This document shows positions 1 to 8,485 of a stretch of DNA of 64,000 bases, piece after piece. Positions within the stretch are counted from its first letter, which is position 1. Each line of letters begins with the position of its first letter. Both the position numbers and the translations under genes were made by a program. Below the pieces are notes generated by a model, which was given only the letters and a program-made list of their open reading frames with translations, was not told the DNA's origin and did not search any database. The DNA is from Zhuqueibacter pondensis (GTDB taxonomy: Bacteria > Zhuqueibacterota > Zhuqueibacteria > Zhuqueibacterales > Zhuqueibacteraceae), in NCBI GenBank assembly GCA_034505955.1, contig JAPDQK010000007.1:72591-136590 (forward strand), given 5' to 3'.

Positions 1-716
1 TAATAGCGCTGCAACAAATCCACCGGTGTGTGGTCCTGCCAAATCGTTGTCGTTGCCGTTTGAGCATTGCCGGGCCAGACCTGAAAAATTGCGTGTGCGT
101 GTGCGGCTGCCATTCCATGCAGACTGTCAAATTGGTCTGGCAATTTCAAATGCACGCCCGCAGGTTTGTTCCCGGCTTTGAGCTTCCGAAGGTCAAAAAG
201 CTGAAACTCGGCCTGCCAGCTTTCGTGCTGATTTGTTTGCGAATTTTTTTTCGCACGATAGGTGCCAAAGCCAATCATTGGCAGCGCGGCGCGAGCGGCA
301 AAACGCAGAGCATAATCGAGATGGCTCAGTGAATCACGATTCGCGACCTCGAACAGCGCATCCGTGGGAATGATGTAGAAAGGCGGGGGCGCCATCTGTC
401 GCATGTGTTCACCGATCATGTCGGCGATGGCCAAACCCTGCGCTTCGACCCTAAAAACCGGCTCTCCAGCCACAGGACCGTCAGTTTCTTCAACAAAAGG
501 AAAAATCAACAATCCGAGCCGATTCCCCGGCAGGCTTGGCCGTTGGTGAACATGCAGGAATGCCATTGCCCCCAACAATCCCAATGAAGCAAGAGTCAGG
601 AGAGCAAGAAAAGTTGTTTTGCGAAGCGCCCTGCTGAAATGATATAAATTCCACAAAATGAGAACAACAAATCCCCAGCCGATGATCAAAATGGCGCTTC
701 CCTCCGGAAGCTGCAT
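1..716 (-). CDS. Membrane protein with TolB_N/FlgO-like soluble domain, truncated by window edge
   Basis: The frame is open from an ATG at 716 to the left edge without a stop, so 238 codons of a longer gene are seen. An AAGGA sequence lies 9 nt upstream of the ATG. The N-terminus carries two hydrophobic spans (about residues 8-24 and 35-54) and then a soluble part starting with LGLLIFPFVEE. This strand followed by a 'GLAIADMIGEHM' helix resembles the TolB_N/FlgO fold found before TPR regions in bacterial signalling proteins. That resemblance is by eye and weak. It lies 53 nt downstream of ftsH on the same strand and could be the last gene of the tilS-hpt-ftsH unit. Function unknown. Confidence 0.7.
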   Translation of the reverse strand, partial: MQLPEGSAILIIGWGFVVLILWNLYHFSRALRKTTFLALLTLASLGLLGAMAFLHVHQRPSLPGNRLGLLIFPFVEETDGPVAGEPVFRVEAQGLAIADMIGEHMRQMAPPPFYIIPTDALFEVANRDSLSHLDYALRFAARAALPMIGFGTYRAKKNSQTNQHESWQAEFQLFDLRKLKAGNKPAGVHLKLPDQFDSLHGMAAAHAHAIFQVWPGNAQTATTTIWQDHTPVDLLQRY

Positions 717-769
717 AGAGGTCAATCCTTGTCTATCTGTTTGAGGTTAACACACTGACCGTAAGATTT

Positions 770-2773
770 TTACTTCGCGAAAGTTGGTATCACGCGTTTC
801 TCGGGAATTTCTGCTGAGGGCTCTGCCGCGGGCCGGCCGTTTTGATCATCTTCCACAGGTGGAAGTAACTGACCATTGATGATGGCATCAATTTCCTCGC
901 CATCCAAAGTTTCGCGTTCGAGCAGAGCCTGGGCAAGCGCATGCAGCTTGTCTTCATTTTGCGTCAAAATGTTGGCGGCGTGCTGGCTGGCCTCCAGCAG
1001 AATGCGTTTAACCTCGTCGTCAATCATTTGGGCGGTGCGCTCGCTGTAATCACGATGCTGTGCGATTTCTCGGCCAAGAAAAATTTCTTCCTGCTTTTTG
1101 CCGAATGCCACCGGGCCCAGGAAATCGCTCATTCCCCATTCGCACACCATCTTGCGCGCGAGCTCGGTTGCCCGCTCAATATCATTTCCGGCACCGGTGG
1201 TGGTTTCATGGAAAATGAGCTTCTCCGCCTCGCGCCCTCCCATCATGTGCACCAACAACGCTTCGAGATACGGGCGCGAATAATTGTGCTTTTCGTCTAT
1301 GGGCAAATAGGTGGTCAGCCCAAGCGCCCGGCCGCGTGGAATAATGGTGACTTTGTGCACCGGGTCAGCGCCCGGCGTAAATTTGGAGACCAAGGCATGA
1401 CCGGCCTCGTGATAGGCGGTGATGCGTTTCTCATGATCGCTGATCAACATGCTCCGGCGCTCGGTGCCCATCATCACTTTATCTTTGGCCTCTTCAAAAT
1501 CGTGCATGCTGACCCGATCTTTATTCCTCCGCGCCGCCAACAATGCCGCCTCGTTGACCATGTTGGCGAGATCGGCACCGGAAAATCCTGGTGTTCCTTT
1601 CGCCAGCACGTTCAATTTGACGTCCCTGGCAAGCGGAATCTTTTTGGTGTGGACTTTCAGTATGCCTTCGCGGCCGCGCACATCCGGACGATCGACCACG
1701 ATTTGGCGATCAAAACGTCCGGGGCGTAACAATGCGGAGTCCAGGACATCCGGGCGATTGGTGGCAGCGATGAGAATCACGCCTTCGTTGGAATCGAAAC
1801 CATCCATTTCGACCAGCAATTGGTTGAGCGTTTGCTCGCGTTCATCGTGACCGCCGCCCAAACCCGCACCGCGATGCCTGCCGACGGCATCGACCTCATC
1901 GATAAAAATGATGCACGGCGCATTTTTCTTTCCTTGTTCGAAGAGATCGCGCACCCGTGAAGCGCCGACACCGACAAACATCTCAACAAAATCCGCACCC
2001 GACATGCTGAAAAAGGGCACGCCGGCCTCGCCCGCGACGGCTTTGGCGAGCAGAGTTTTGCCCGTTCCCGGCGGGCCGAGCAGCAACGCGCCTTTCGGAA
2101 TTTTCCCGCCCAGACGCTGGAATTTATCGGGATCGCGCAGGAATTCGATAATTTCCTGCAGCTCTTGTTTGGCCTCATCAGCGCCGGCGACATCATCGAA
2201 GGTGATTTTGGGACGATTTTCCGTCATCAGTTTTGCGCGAGATTTACCAAACGAAAAAATGCCCTTGGTGCCCACACCCTGCATGCGCCGCACCAAAAAT
2301 AACCAAAAAAATCCCACCAGCACCCACGGCAACAGGCCAAGAAGATAATTCCACCAATCTTGCGATTCGTCCTTGAAGGCAACAATCAGAGATAAATTTT
2401 GATCCCGGTAAATTTTCTCCCATTCCTCGACGATCGCAAACGAGGGTTTTTCGGGCAGGGTGACTTGGATGTAATGTGTGCCGCCCTTGGAACCGAGCTG
2501 GAACGGCTCGGCCAGCTCAGCCTCTAATTTGGCCCCCCGGACCTCAACGCTCTTGATCTTGCGCTGCTTCAAAAGCTCCTGGAATTGGGAATAGCTCAGC
2601 GTGCTGGGCTGGCGATCCTGGCGATTGACCGTCATGGTTATCCAGATCGATAGCAACAGAATGATTGCCCAAAACGCCAGGGTTTTCGCCGGGCGCGACC
2701 ATTGCGAATTGTCATCCATTCGCGACTTCTTGTTATTGCCAGATCGAAACTTTTTATTGCCTGGATTGTTCAT
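770..2773 (-). CDS. ftsH: ATP-dependent zinc metalloprotease FtsH
   Basis: Membrane-bound AAA+ protease that extracts and degrades misfolded or regulatory membrane and cytosolic proteins. The 667 residues are in order: a short cytosolic N-terminus, TM1 (about 31-48), a periplasmic FtsH_ext region, TM2 (about 143-161), the AAA domain with Walker A GPPGTGKT (233-240), Walker B IIFIDE (288-293) and the SRH arginine region (337-355), then the M41 peptidase with zinc site HEAGH (455-459) and a distal acidic ligand in GNDIERA. Length and all catalytic motifs are normal. It sits 23 nt after hpt, in the order tilS-hpt-ftsH known from Bacillus and other bacteria. An ATG at residue 19 is an alternative start. 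Confidence 0.97.
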   Translation of the reverse strand: MNNPGNKKFRSGNNKKSRMDDNSQWSRPAKTLAFWAIILLLSIWITMTVNRQDRQPSTLSYSQFQELLKQRKIKSVEVRGAKLEAELAEPFQLGSKGGTHYIQVTLPEKPSFAIVEEWEKIYRDQNLSLIVAFKDESQDWWNYLLGLLPWVLVGFFWLFLVRRMQGVGTKGIFSFGKSRAKLMTENRPKITFDDVAGADEAKQELQEIIEFLRDPDKFQRLGGKIPKGALLLGPPGTGKTLLAKAVAGEAGVPFFSMSGADFVEMFVGVGASRVRDLFEQGKKNAPCIIFIDEVDAVGRHRGAGLGGGHDEREQTLNQLLVEMDGFDSNEGVILIAATNRPDVLDSALLRPGRFDRQIVVDRPDVRGREGILKVHTKKIPLARDVKLNVLAKGTPGFSGADLANMVNEAALLAARRNKDRVSMHDFEEAKDKVMMGTERRSMLISDHEKRITAYHEAGHALVSKFTPGADPVHKVTIIPRGRALGLTTYLPIDEKHNYSRPYLEALLVHMMGGREAEKLIFHETTTGAGNDIERATELARKMVCEWGMSDFLGPVAFGKKQEEIFLGREIAQHRDYSERTAQMIDDEVKRILLEASQHAANILTQNEDKLHALAQALLERETLDGEEIDAIINGQLLPPVEDDQNGRPAAEPSAEIPEKRVIPTFAK

Positions 2774-2796
2774 AATTCTGCTTTATGGTAAGATCA

Positions 2797-3354
2797 TTAG
2801 CGGTCTTTCACTTCATCCATCAAGTAAACCGCTGGAAGATTGCGGAATTTTTGGGCGAAATCGAGTCCATAGCCGACGACGAAACGATTGGGAATGCGAA
2901 AGCCAATGTAATCGCAGCGATACTCGACTCGGGCGCTGCCTTCTTTTACCAGCAACGAGACAAATTTGAGCGATTGCGGTTTCATTGCGCTCAACTTTTT
3001 TTCCAAGTAAGTAACAGACAAACCGGAATCGATGATGTCTTCCACCACCAACACATGCCGGCCTTCTATGTGACAATCAATCTCCTTTCGCACCTTCACC
3101 ACGCCGGAGGTGCGCATGGCATCGCCATAACTCGAAATCTTGACAAAATCAACTTCGCAGTCAATGGTGATCTCCCGCAGCAAATCCGCAAAGAACATGA
3201 AACAGCCGTTGAGCACACCGATGAAAACCGGACATTTCCCGGCATAATCGACACAAAGCTGCCGGGCCATTTCCTTCACCTTTGCTTGAATCTGCTCGGG
3301 GGTGAGCAGAATCGGGTATTGGTTTGATAAGAACCTCGCAGTGTCGTCGAGCAC
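2797..3354 (-). CDS. hpt: Hypoxanthine phosphoribosyltransferase
   Basis: Purine salvage enzyme that converts hypoxanthine or guanine plus PRPP to IMP or GMP. The 185 residues contain the PRPP-binding loop VLVVEDIIDSG (101-111), the flexible-loop SSYGD region (74-78) and a C-terminal IPNRFVVGYGLD base-binding segment, all typical of the family. The start is a GTG at 3354 preceded by a strong TAGGAG six nt away, which fixes the start. It begins 9 nt after the tilS stop and ends 23 nt before ftsH, so the three genes very likely form one operon. Confidence 0.95.
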   Translation of the reverse strand: MLDDTARFLSNQYPILLTPEQIQAKVKEMARQLCVDYAGKCPVFIGVLNGCFMFFADLLREITIDCEVDFVKISSYGDAMRTSGVVKVRKEIDCHIEGRHVLVVEDIIDSGLSVTYLEKKLSAMKPQSLKFVSLLVKEGSARVEYRCDYIGFRIPNRFVVGYGLDFAQKFRNLPAVYLMDEVKDR

Positions 3355-3363
3355 TCTCAGCTC

Positions 3364-4932
3364 CTATGAAAGCAGTTGCAAATGCAGCACAACTCGGGTC
3401 GCCGGCGTAATTTTGAAGCGATCGTCAATCCGGTAACCACAGATCCAGATGATATCATCCCCGCACTCCAAAACTGGTGTAGTGTGACGGCGATGCAGCG
3501 GCACCTTCAAATCGGTGAAGAAATCCGACAACTTTTTTGAGCCGACAACACTTTCATCGGCGCAACCGGAACGCAACGGCACAAAGCGATCACCAGGCTG
3601 CGGAAACCGCAAATGCAATTCTCCTTGCACCTTTTCCGCGTCGACAAATTGAGAACAGGGATTGACTTGTCGGCGCCAATCGAGCGGCAGAGCTTTGCGC
3701 TCAACCAAAAGCGTCCGTGTGGCTCCGGGAATTGGACATCGCTCGCCGATCTCAACGCGAATCGCGGAATCGAGCGGCAAAGCATGGTCTCGCCCTTCCT
3801 CCCTTGCCAGCGGCGCGACGCCGACTTCTCGAAAAACAGCACCGTCATGATCGACTAAAATCTCAATGCGCTTTCGCCAGATAAAACGTTTGCCGATGGC
3901 AGAAATTTCACCCGGCACCCCCGCAGCGGCATGCTGCTTAAAAGGCCACTTGGTATCATCGGAGGCTTGCAGCAAAGCCAGTATCCGCGCCGTTTCCGAA
4001 AAAGTTGGCTCGCCATCCTGAGCCGCGAGTATGCGCATAACAGCGCGAATCACATAAACCTGTACTATTGGAAAATACTTCCAAAATTGTTCAAGATCAA
4101 GAACAATTTTATCCTGATGTTTTTCTTTGATCACCTCTGCCAGACGAGCTTCTGCGTCATTACGGAAAAAAAAGTCGGCCGATCCGGCAATGCTGGAGAG
4201 GCGTTCGAGACTCTGTGCGATTTTCGGATTGAACCGAGTTCTCAGCAGTGGCATCAACTCGTGCCGAATACGATTGCGTCGAAATTGCGGATCCGTATTG
4301 GTGCGGTCTTCGCGCCAGTGCAAACCACGAATGCGGGCGTGCGCTTCGATTTGAGCGCGAGAAAAAGGCAGGAGTGGGCGCAACACTTTGACTTGTTGGG
4401 CGTGCTGACGGTCTGCAGCACTCGAGGCATCCGCCGGCAAATCATCCAATGCAAGATCGGCGCAGGCTGACATCCCGGCAAGTCCCGCCAACCCGCATCC
4501 GCGCAGCAAGTGATCCAAAATGGTTTCGGCTTGATCGTCCAATGTGTGCGCCGTGACGATCGCGCGTGCCAGCCAACTGCTGCGAAACTTTTCCAGCGCA
4601 TGATAGCGCAATTTCCGGGCAGCCATTTCAAGGGATAACTTTTGCGCCTGCGCAAAAGCTGATACCTCGACCCGCTGGGAAAAAAAAGGCAGGCCGGCCG
4701 CTTCGGCAAGCCGTTTTACAAACGCCTCGTCGGCATCCGCCTCACTGCCGCGCAGTTGATGATTGACATGACCCACGGCCAGTTGCAACTGCCAGTCCTG
4801 ACGAAGCTGGCAAAATAAATCAAGCAGCACGCAGGAATCCAGCCCACCGGAAACGGCAAGTAAAAGCCGATCCCCCGGCCGTACCAAATGTCTGGCGGTA
4901 CAATGTTGGCGAAATTGCCGCAGCAGGTCCAT
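3364..4932 (-). CDS. tilS: tRNA(Ile)-lysidine synthetase TilS
   Basis: Modifies C34 of the CAU anticodon of tRNA-Ile2 to lysidine, changing its decoding from AUG to AUA. The P-loop-like PP motif SGGLDS is at residues 28-33 of the 522-residue protein, followed by the N-type ATP pyrophosphatase domain and the TilS middle and C-terminal substrate-binding domains (a QPGDRFVPL segment near the end). The frame is open further upstream to 5013, but that would start directly against a tRNA 3' end and run through its terminator, so the ATG at 4932 is preferred. No strong ribosome binding site is visible there. First gene of the tilS-hpt-ftsH operon. Confidence 0.93.
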   Translation of the reverse strand: MDLLRQFRQHCTARHLVRPGDRLLLAVSGGLDSCVLLDLFCQLRQDWQLQLAVGHVNHQLRGSEADADEAFVKRLAEAAGLPFFSQRVEVSAFAQAQKLSLEMAARKLRYHALEKFRSSWLARAIVTAHTLDDQAETILDHLLRGCGLAGLAGMSACADLALDDLPADASSAADRQHAQQVKVLRPLLPFSRAQIEAHARIRGLHWREDRTNTDPQFRRNRIRHELMPLLRTRFNPKIAQSLERLSSIAGSADFFFRNDAEARLAEVIKEKHQDKIVLDLEQFWKYFPIVQVYVIRAVMRILAAQDGEPTFSETARILALLQASDDTKWPFKQHAAAGVPGEISAIGKRFIWRKRIEILVDHDGAVFREVGVAPLAREEGRDHALPLDSAIRVEIGERCPIPGATRTLLVERKALPLDWRRQVNPCSQFVDAEKVQGELHLRFPQPGDRFVPLRSGCADESVVGSKKLSDFFTDLKVPLHRRHTTPVLECGDDIIWICGYRIDDRFKITPATRVVLHLQLLS

Positions 4933-4965
4933 CTTGCGTTTCAAAACCAGTTTACGCGCAACTAC

Positions 4966-4998
4966 AAACAAAAAATGATTCGCCTGTCGCGAATCATT
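4966..4998 (-). terminator. Rho-independent terminator of the tRNA gene
   Basis: Read on the minus strand, a perfect 10-bp stem (AATGATTCGC / GCGAATCATT, forward positions 4974-4983 and 4989-4998) with a 5-nt loop is followed by a T run. It lies just past the 3' end of the tRNA at 5015 and before the tilS start at 4932, so it should end the tRNA transcript and leave tilS to a separate promoter or to read-through. Confidence 0.85.
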
Positions 4999-5014
4999 TA
5001 TTCCAAACCACAAG

Positions 5015-5088
5015 TAGCGGCGGAGGGATTCGAACCCCCGACCCGCGGATTATGATTCCGCTGCTCTAGCCAGCTGAGCTACACCGCC
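5015..5088 (-). tRNA. tRNA with CAU anticodon, probably elongator tRNA-Met
   Basis: Reads on the minus strand from GGCGGTG to CGCCGCT plus discriminator A. The cloverleaf folds fully: 7-bp acceptor stem with G1.U72 and U6.G67 wobbles, D arm GCTC/GAGC, anticodon stem GCGGA/TCCGC with loop ATCATAA (anticodon CAT), and T arm GGGGG-TTCGAAT-CCCTC. The anticodon stem lacks the three G-C pairs of initiator tRNA. The acceptor stem matches the common elongator tRNA-Met type as I recall it from Bacillus. tRNA-Ile2(CAU) cannot be fully excluded. CCA is not encoded; the next bases are CT. Confidence 0.95.
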
Positions 5089-5180
5089 ATATTTCACCAG
5101 CTATGGTATTAATATAAAAAAATCCGGATCAAAAGCAACTAGTTTCTGTCACTTTTTCTTCGTGCCGCGCTGTGTGCGGG

Positions 5181-6479
5181 TTATCTCTCGGCCAATGCTC
5201 GCCGGACGGTATGCGCTTTCAAAAACGCCAAATCATCCTGGCTCAACTCGGCCGCATAGTCCGTCTTGATCTGAGCATCATACTGCACTGCTGCCCAAAG
5301 TGCAAATGGCGCCAAATGGGGTTCATTCTCCTTATAATATCGGTACAACAAGAAATATCCTTCTGCCAAATTTCGGCGATCTGCAGCCGTCAAGCGCTCC
5401 GGTGGGCCATACAAAGCTGGCAATTCCAGCTGCTGCGCGATGTGCAGAATATCCGGATTCTTGATCGTCGCCGCATTCAGGCGATAAATATTCGGCCAAA
5501 GATAATTGTCGTGATAATAAGTGCCCGACAGTCCCCACAAATTATCACCCGCCACCACTACATGCGTACCCCCGGCAAAATATGGCGCGGTCTCACTGGG
5601 TGATTTATTCAAATCGCTGGCGGATTGCGCTTGCTGAGCGGTGGGTCCAGACGGACTTTCGGTAACTGTGGAAGTTGTACTGACGATCGCAGGAGATACC
5701 ATCTCCTGCCGTTCTGAGATCCGGCCGGAGAGAATGAAGAGAAGCAACAACAAAAAGATCGCAAACGAACCCGCAAACCATGCAAAACGATGGCGGCAAT
5801 GGCGCGGAGGTAAATCGAGAAGTCGATCGAGCGCGGAGGCGGCCGGTGTTTGAGCGGCCTCCGTTTCTTCGATTGTTTCCGCATACGTGAAGGTTGGCGG
5901 TGACTCACGCGCGGGCACAGGAATTTTCTCGCCGATGAGCAACTCTTCGGTCGTGGTTTTCTGTTCTGCCCCAGCCTCATCAAAGGTAAATGTTGGCAAG
6001 GTACCAACCGGAATTTCAGGAAATACCTCCGCAATATCGAATTCTTCCGAAGTGGGTTCTCCGGGCGGCGGGAGGGTCGAAGGCAGTAGCCCGAGATGCT
6101 TTTCGAGCAATGCTTGCAACGATATTCTGCTTCCGGCAGGGATGGCGGAACCGAGCGTGAGATTGATCAATTCCCGAATGTGGCGGGCTGGTTGAAAGAC
6201 GACTTGCGGGTGGCTGGCAGCGAGGGATGCGCTGCGGAATGGAATCGCTATGCTCTCCCGGGCCTTTGGCCCAATCAAACGAAAAGTACCAAAATTATGG
6301 ATTTTTACCACCCCATCCCGCAACAACCCCTCTTCAATCAGGGCAATCACCTCTCGAATGAATTTGCGCATGAAGGCCAAATCGACGCCGCCAGTTTGCG
6401 CAAGATGCTCAACCCAATGCCCCGGTTTCTTGGCCGGGGGAGCAGCAAGAGGGCTGGAACGCACGATGGGATCTTTCAT
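5181..6479 (-). CDS. HU-domain protein with membrane span and C-terminal LysM-like domain
   Basis: A 432-residue protein with three parts. Residues about 20-105 are an HU/IHF-type domain with the characteristic IHNFGTFRLIGPKAR segment (60-74) and a V-x-F-x-P-A arm (93-98). A long acidic and proline-rich linker follows, then one strong membrane span (about 232-252). The part beyond it carries a LysM-like repeat (about 305-355: V-V-A-G-D-N-L-W-G-L ... NPDILHIAQQLELP). If LysM faces the periplasm, the DNA-binding part is cytoplasmic and the protein could link DNA to the cell wall. HU domains fused to envelope domains have been described by comparative genomics; function here is inference. Its ATG overlaps the stop of the upstream HU gene by 4 nt (ATGA), and GGAGG precedes it. 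Confidence 0.85.
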   Translation of the reverse strand: MKDPIVRSSPLAAPPAKKPGHWVEHLAQTGGVDLAFMRKFIREVIALIEEGLLRDGVVKIHNFGTFRLIGPKARESIAIPFRSASLAASHPQVVFQPARHIRELINLTLGSAIPAGSRISLQALLEKHLGLLPSTLPPPGEPTSEEFDIAEVFPEIPVGTLPTFTFDEAGAEQKTTTEELLIGEKIPVPARESPPTFTYAETIEETEAAQTPAASALDRLLDLPPRHCRHRFAWFAGSFAIFLLLLLFILSGRISERQEMVSPAIVSTTSTVTESPSGPTAQQAQSASDLNKSPSETAPYFAGGTHVVVAGDNLWGLSGTYYHDNYLWPNIYRLNAATIKNPDILHIAQQLELPALYGPPERLTAADRRNLAEGYFLLYRYYKENEPHLAPFALWAAVQYDAQIKTDYAAELSQDDLAFLKAHTVRRALAER

Positions 6480-6763
6480 GATGGCCTCCGTTCTTTCACA
6501 AGATCTGTGAGGCGCCTGTACGGTCGAAAGAAAATTTTGATTTTCTCCGGCGGTGGAACAAATTCTTTCAAGGATGCGTCGTAAGTCCGGGGAGTCGTGT
6601 TTTCAGTGGTACCCAAAGTTCCGAAGCCGCGCAAACGCACCGATTCTCCCTCCTGCAACCGTTCAGAAATGGCGGTGAACAGATTGCGGAGATGGCGGCG
6701 TGCTTCCCGCTGGGTGATTTTCAAACGCGTGGCCAGCGTTTTGATCATTTCGGTGGTGGTCAT
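6476..6763 (-). CDS. HU-family DNA-binding protein
   Basis: A 95-residue HU/IHF-fold protein. Helical N-terminus (MIKTLATRLKITQREARRHL), the core VRLRGFGTLG (43-52), a variable arm and IKIFFRPYRRL near the end are all family features. The ATG at 6763 is chosen because AAGGAG lies 10 nt upstream. The frame is open 10 codons further without a better start. The stop overlaps the start of the HU-TM-LysM gene by 4 nt, so the two are translationally coupled and probably work together. Sequence is divergent from housekeeping HU, so it may not be the main nucleoid protein. Confidence 0.88.
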   Translation of the reverse strand: MTTTEMIKTLATRLKITQREARRHLRNLFTAISERLQEGESVRLRGFGTLGTTENTTPRTYDASLKEFVPPPEKIKIFFRPYRRLTDLVKERRPS

Positions 6764-7247
6764 GACACACCCGCTCCTTGTCGTCTCAATCACAATATAA
6801 GAAAAGCATCCATAATGTCAATCAAAATTTTTATGCCCACCGCCTGTCGCGTTGACTCGGGCTAATTGCAAAATACACGTTACCTCCCCACTTGATGAGC
6901 AACTGGTACCAATACCCAAAAGCATTGTTGTACTCAAAATATACAATTGCGGTGCAAAAAGCAATACGTTTGTTTGAGGTACTGCCTCAGTGATGGTGGG
7001 ACCAATCGTCATTCTGGAGGCCTGCCCCTATAGGCGTAGCCTACAGGCGTAGCCTGCCGCAGGGGCGCCGTGACTGAGGCGTTATTAGTTGATGAAAAAA
7101 TTTACTTGCGCTTTATGGGGGAACTTTGTTAATTTTAACGCACCTCTCGGCACGGGAAACTTGCCCGTAGATGCTTTGGGTTCAAAAGTGGCAAATCAGC
7201 CTGAAGTTTCGGTGGTAAAAATTTTGCAATATGCAGGAGTACAAAAT
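6764..7247. other. Intergenic region with a GC-rich dispersed repeat
   Basis: This 484-nt stretch lies between divergent genes. Its left part (6770-6980) is AT-rich and should carry the promoters of the HU pair. Its right part holds a dispersed repeat (see 6984-7080). No convincing gene is seen; the short frame at 6818-7012 on the minus strand has no recognisable features. The frame of the NTF2-like gene is open from 7089, but translation most likely starts at 7248. Confidence 0.7.
6984..7080. repeat. Dispersed intergenic repeat, copy 1
   Basis: Outer inverted repeats GCCTCAGT (6984-6991) and ACTGAGGC (7073-7080) enclose a core with GTCATTCTGGAGGCCTGC (7008-7025) and two direct copies of AGGCGTAGCCT (starting about 7032 and 7045). 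The segment GCCTCAGT...GTCATTC is also found at 63881-63911, and the GTCATTC-AGGAGGCCTGC part at 58732-58748, which shows it belongs to a family. Confidence 0.7.
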
Positions 7248-7730
7248 ATGAACTTGATTTTTATCAACCTCCTTCTTATCGTGATCATTCTTTTCGGCGC
7301 GGCTTACCTGGCAAAAGGACATTTTAGCAAAATGAAAAAAAAGGATGAAAGGGAGATCTGGAAGAAAAATGCGCAAAATTACAACAAGCAACTGGATGAT
7401 TTTTTTGCAAAGAAGAAAGAGGATGATTATAAAAATCTTCTTCATCCCAAAGTTTCCCGTTACCAGCCGCGGTTGCCCCACCGCATCGAAGGTATCAATG
7501 AGGTCATGAAATGGGTCAAAATGGACATGGAAGCGCCTGCTGCCGGCGCCACCAGCACGGTGCAAAGTGCTGCGGAATTATATGACATGACGCTGGTGAT
7601 GACATATAACAACATGACGCAGACGAAAACTGGGGACAAGTATGTCGAGGGGGTGAGCAAAGTGACGCGGATCTGGTCTCATGGCAAGGACGGCTGGAAA
7701 TTGGTGCACGAGCATATCAGCTCCGGATGA
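7248..7730 (+). CDS. Membrane-anchored NTF2/SnoaL-like domain protein
   Basis: A 160-residue protein starting at an ATG with AGGAG 8 nt upstream, which decides the start over the longer frame from 7089. One N-terminal membrane span (about residues 3-22) is followed by a charged segment and a domain of about 120 residues. That domain ends in V-T-R-I-W-S-H-G-K-D-G-W-K-L-V-H-E-H, the final strand pattern of the SnoaL/calmodulin-kinase-association NTF2-like fold. Such domains bind small ligands or act as oligomerisation modules; no catalytic residue can be named. Probably anchored in the inner membrane. The function is unknown. Confidence 0.75.
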   Translation: MNLIFINLLLIVIILFGAAYLAKGHFSKMKKKDEREIWKKNAQNYNKQLDDFFAKKKEDDYKNLLHPKVSRYQPRLPHRIEGINEVMKWVKMDMEAPAAGATSTVQSAAELYDMTLVMTYNNMTQTKTGDKYVEGVSKVTRIWSHGKDGWKLVHEHISSG

Positions 7731-7821
7731 GCATTATACTTGCCAACAGTAACTCCGAATGCTGCAAAAAGCTCAAACTGGGAAAAAAAACCGACCCCGA
7801 ACTCCGTTCAGGAAACATGAT

Positions 7822-8376
7822 ATGAGACATGCGACCATTCTTGACCGCCAGCATGCGGCTTTGTTGGTGATCGACATCCAGGATCGTATCCATGTGGTCA
7901 TGCGTTATCGCGAGGAGGTCGAAAACAACACGCACAAGTTGATCCGCGGCTTCCAGCTTTTGCACCTGCCGATTCTTCTGACCGAGCAATATCCGAAAGG
8001 CCTGGGCCACACGATTTCTTCGCTTCGATACACGCTGCAAGCCACGTTGCCGATTCAAAAGATGACATTCAGTTGCCGCGGCTGCGATGAACTGATGAGG
8101 ACATTGGAGGAAAAGCGAATACATCAGGTCGTTTTGGCCGGCATCGAAACGCATGTGTGTGTACTGCAAACGGCGCTCGATCTGATGGCCAATCATTATC
8201 AGGTGCACGTTGTGCGTGATGCAGTTTCCTCACGGCATGATCTCGATCATCAGACGGCTTTGCAACGATTGGCGCAAGCCGGCGCCATTATCACCACAAC
8301 AGAAGCGGTATTGTTTGAATTGCTGGGTCGCGCCGATACGCCCGAGTTCAAGGAAGTATCCAAGCTGCTCAAATGA
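7822..8376 (+). CDS. Isochorismatase-family cysteine hydrolase
   Basis: A 184-residue protein of the isochorismatase/nicotinamidase superfamily. The catalytic triad is visible: D18 in LLVIDIQD, K80 in LPIQKMTFS and C113 in GIETHVCVLQTALDL, with the usual cis-peptide GIETH before the cysteine. The short form with QYPKGLG near residue 56-62 resembles YcaC-like and mitochondrial ISOC1/2-like hydrolases of unknown substrate rather than true isochorismatases. The start at 7822 is supported by AGGAAA upstream. It lies 91 nt after the NTF2-like gene and 109 nt before cdaA, possibly in one transcript. Confidence 0.88.
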   Translation: MRHATILDRQHAALLVIDIQDRIHVVMRYREEVENNTHKLIRGFQLLHLPILLTEQYPKGLGHTISSLRYTLQATLPIQKMTFSCRGCDELMRTLEEKRIHQVVLAGIETHVCVLQTALDLMANHYQVHVVRDAVSSRHDLDHQTALQRLAQAGAIITTTEAVLFELLGRADTPEFKEVSKLLK

Positions 8377-8485
8377 ATAACAAAGTCGGTTGCAGAGTGA
8401 TGAAACACCCACTCACTTCAGCGGGTGAGCTCTGCCCACTCCAACATGCCAGCGCATCGTTACGCCGCCAAGAGAGAAGACAAGC

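Noticed and set aside
941..1729. 262-codon plus-strand frame
   Set aside because: Lies opposite ftsH, has no family features and no ribosome site; the minus-strand gene explains the base composition.
4933..5013. Longer TilS start with 27 extra codons
   Set aside because: It would begin directly at the end of the tRNA and run through its terminator hairpin.
6818..7012. 64-codon minus-strand frame as a small gene
   Set aside because: No ribosome site, no recognisable motif and partly inside the dispersed repeat.
7008..7066. Possible CRISPR-like array from the two direct AGGCGTAGCCT words
   Set aside because: Only two short direct copies with a two-base gap; no regular spacers and no cas genes in the window.
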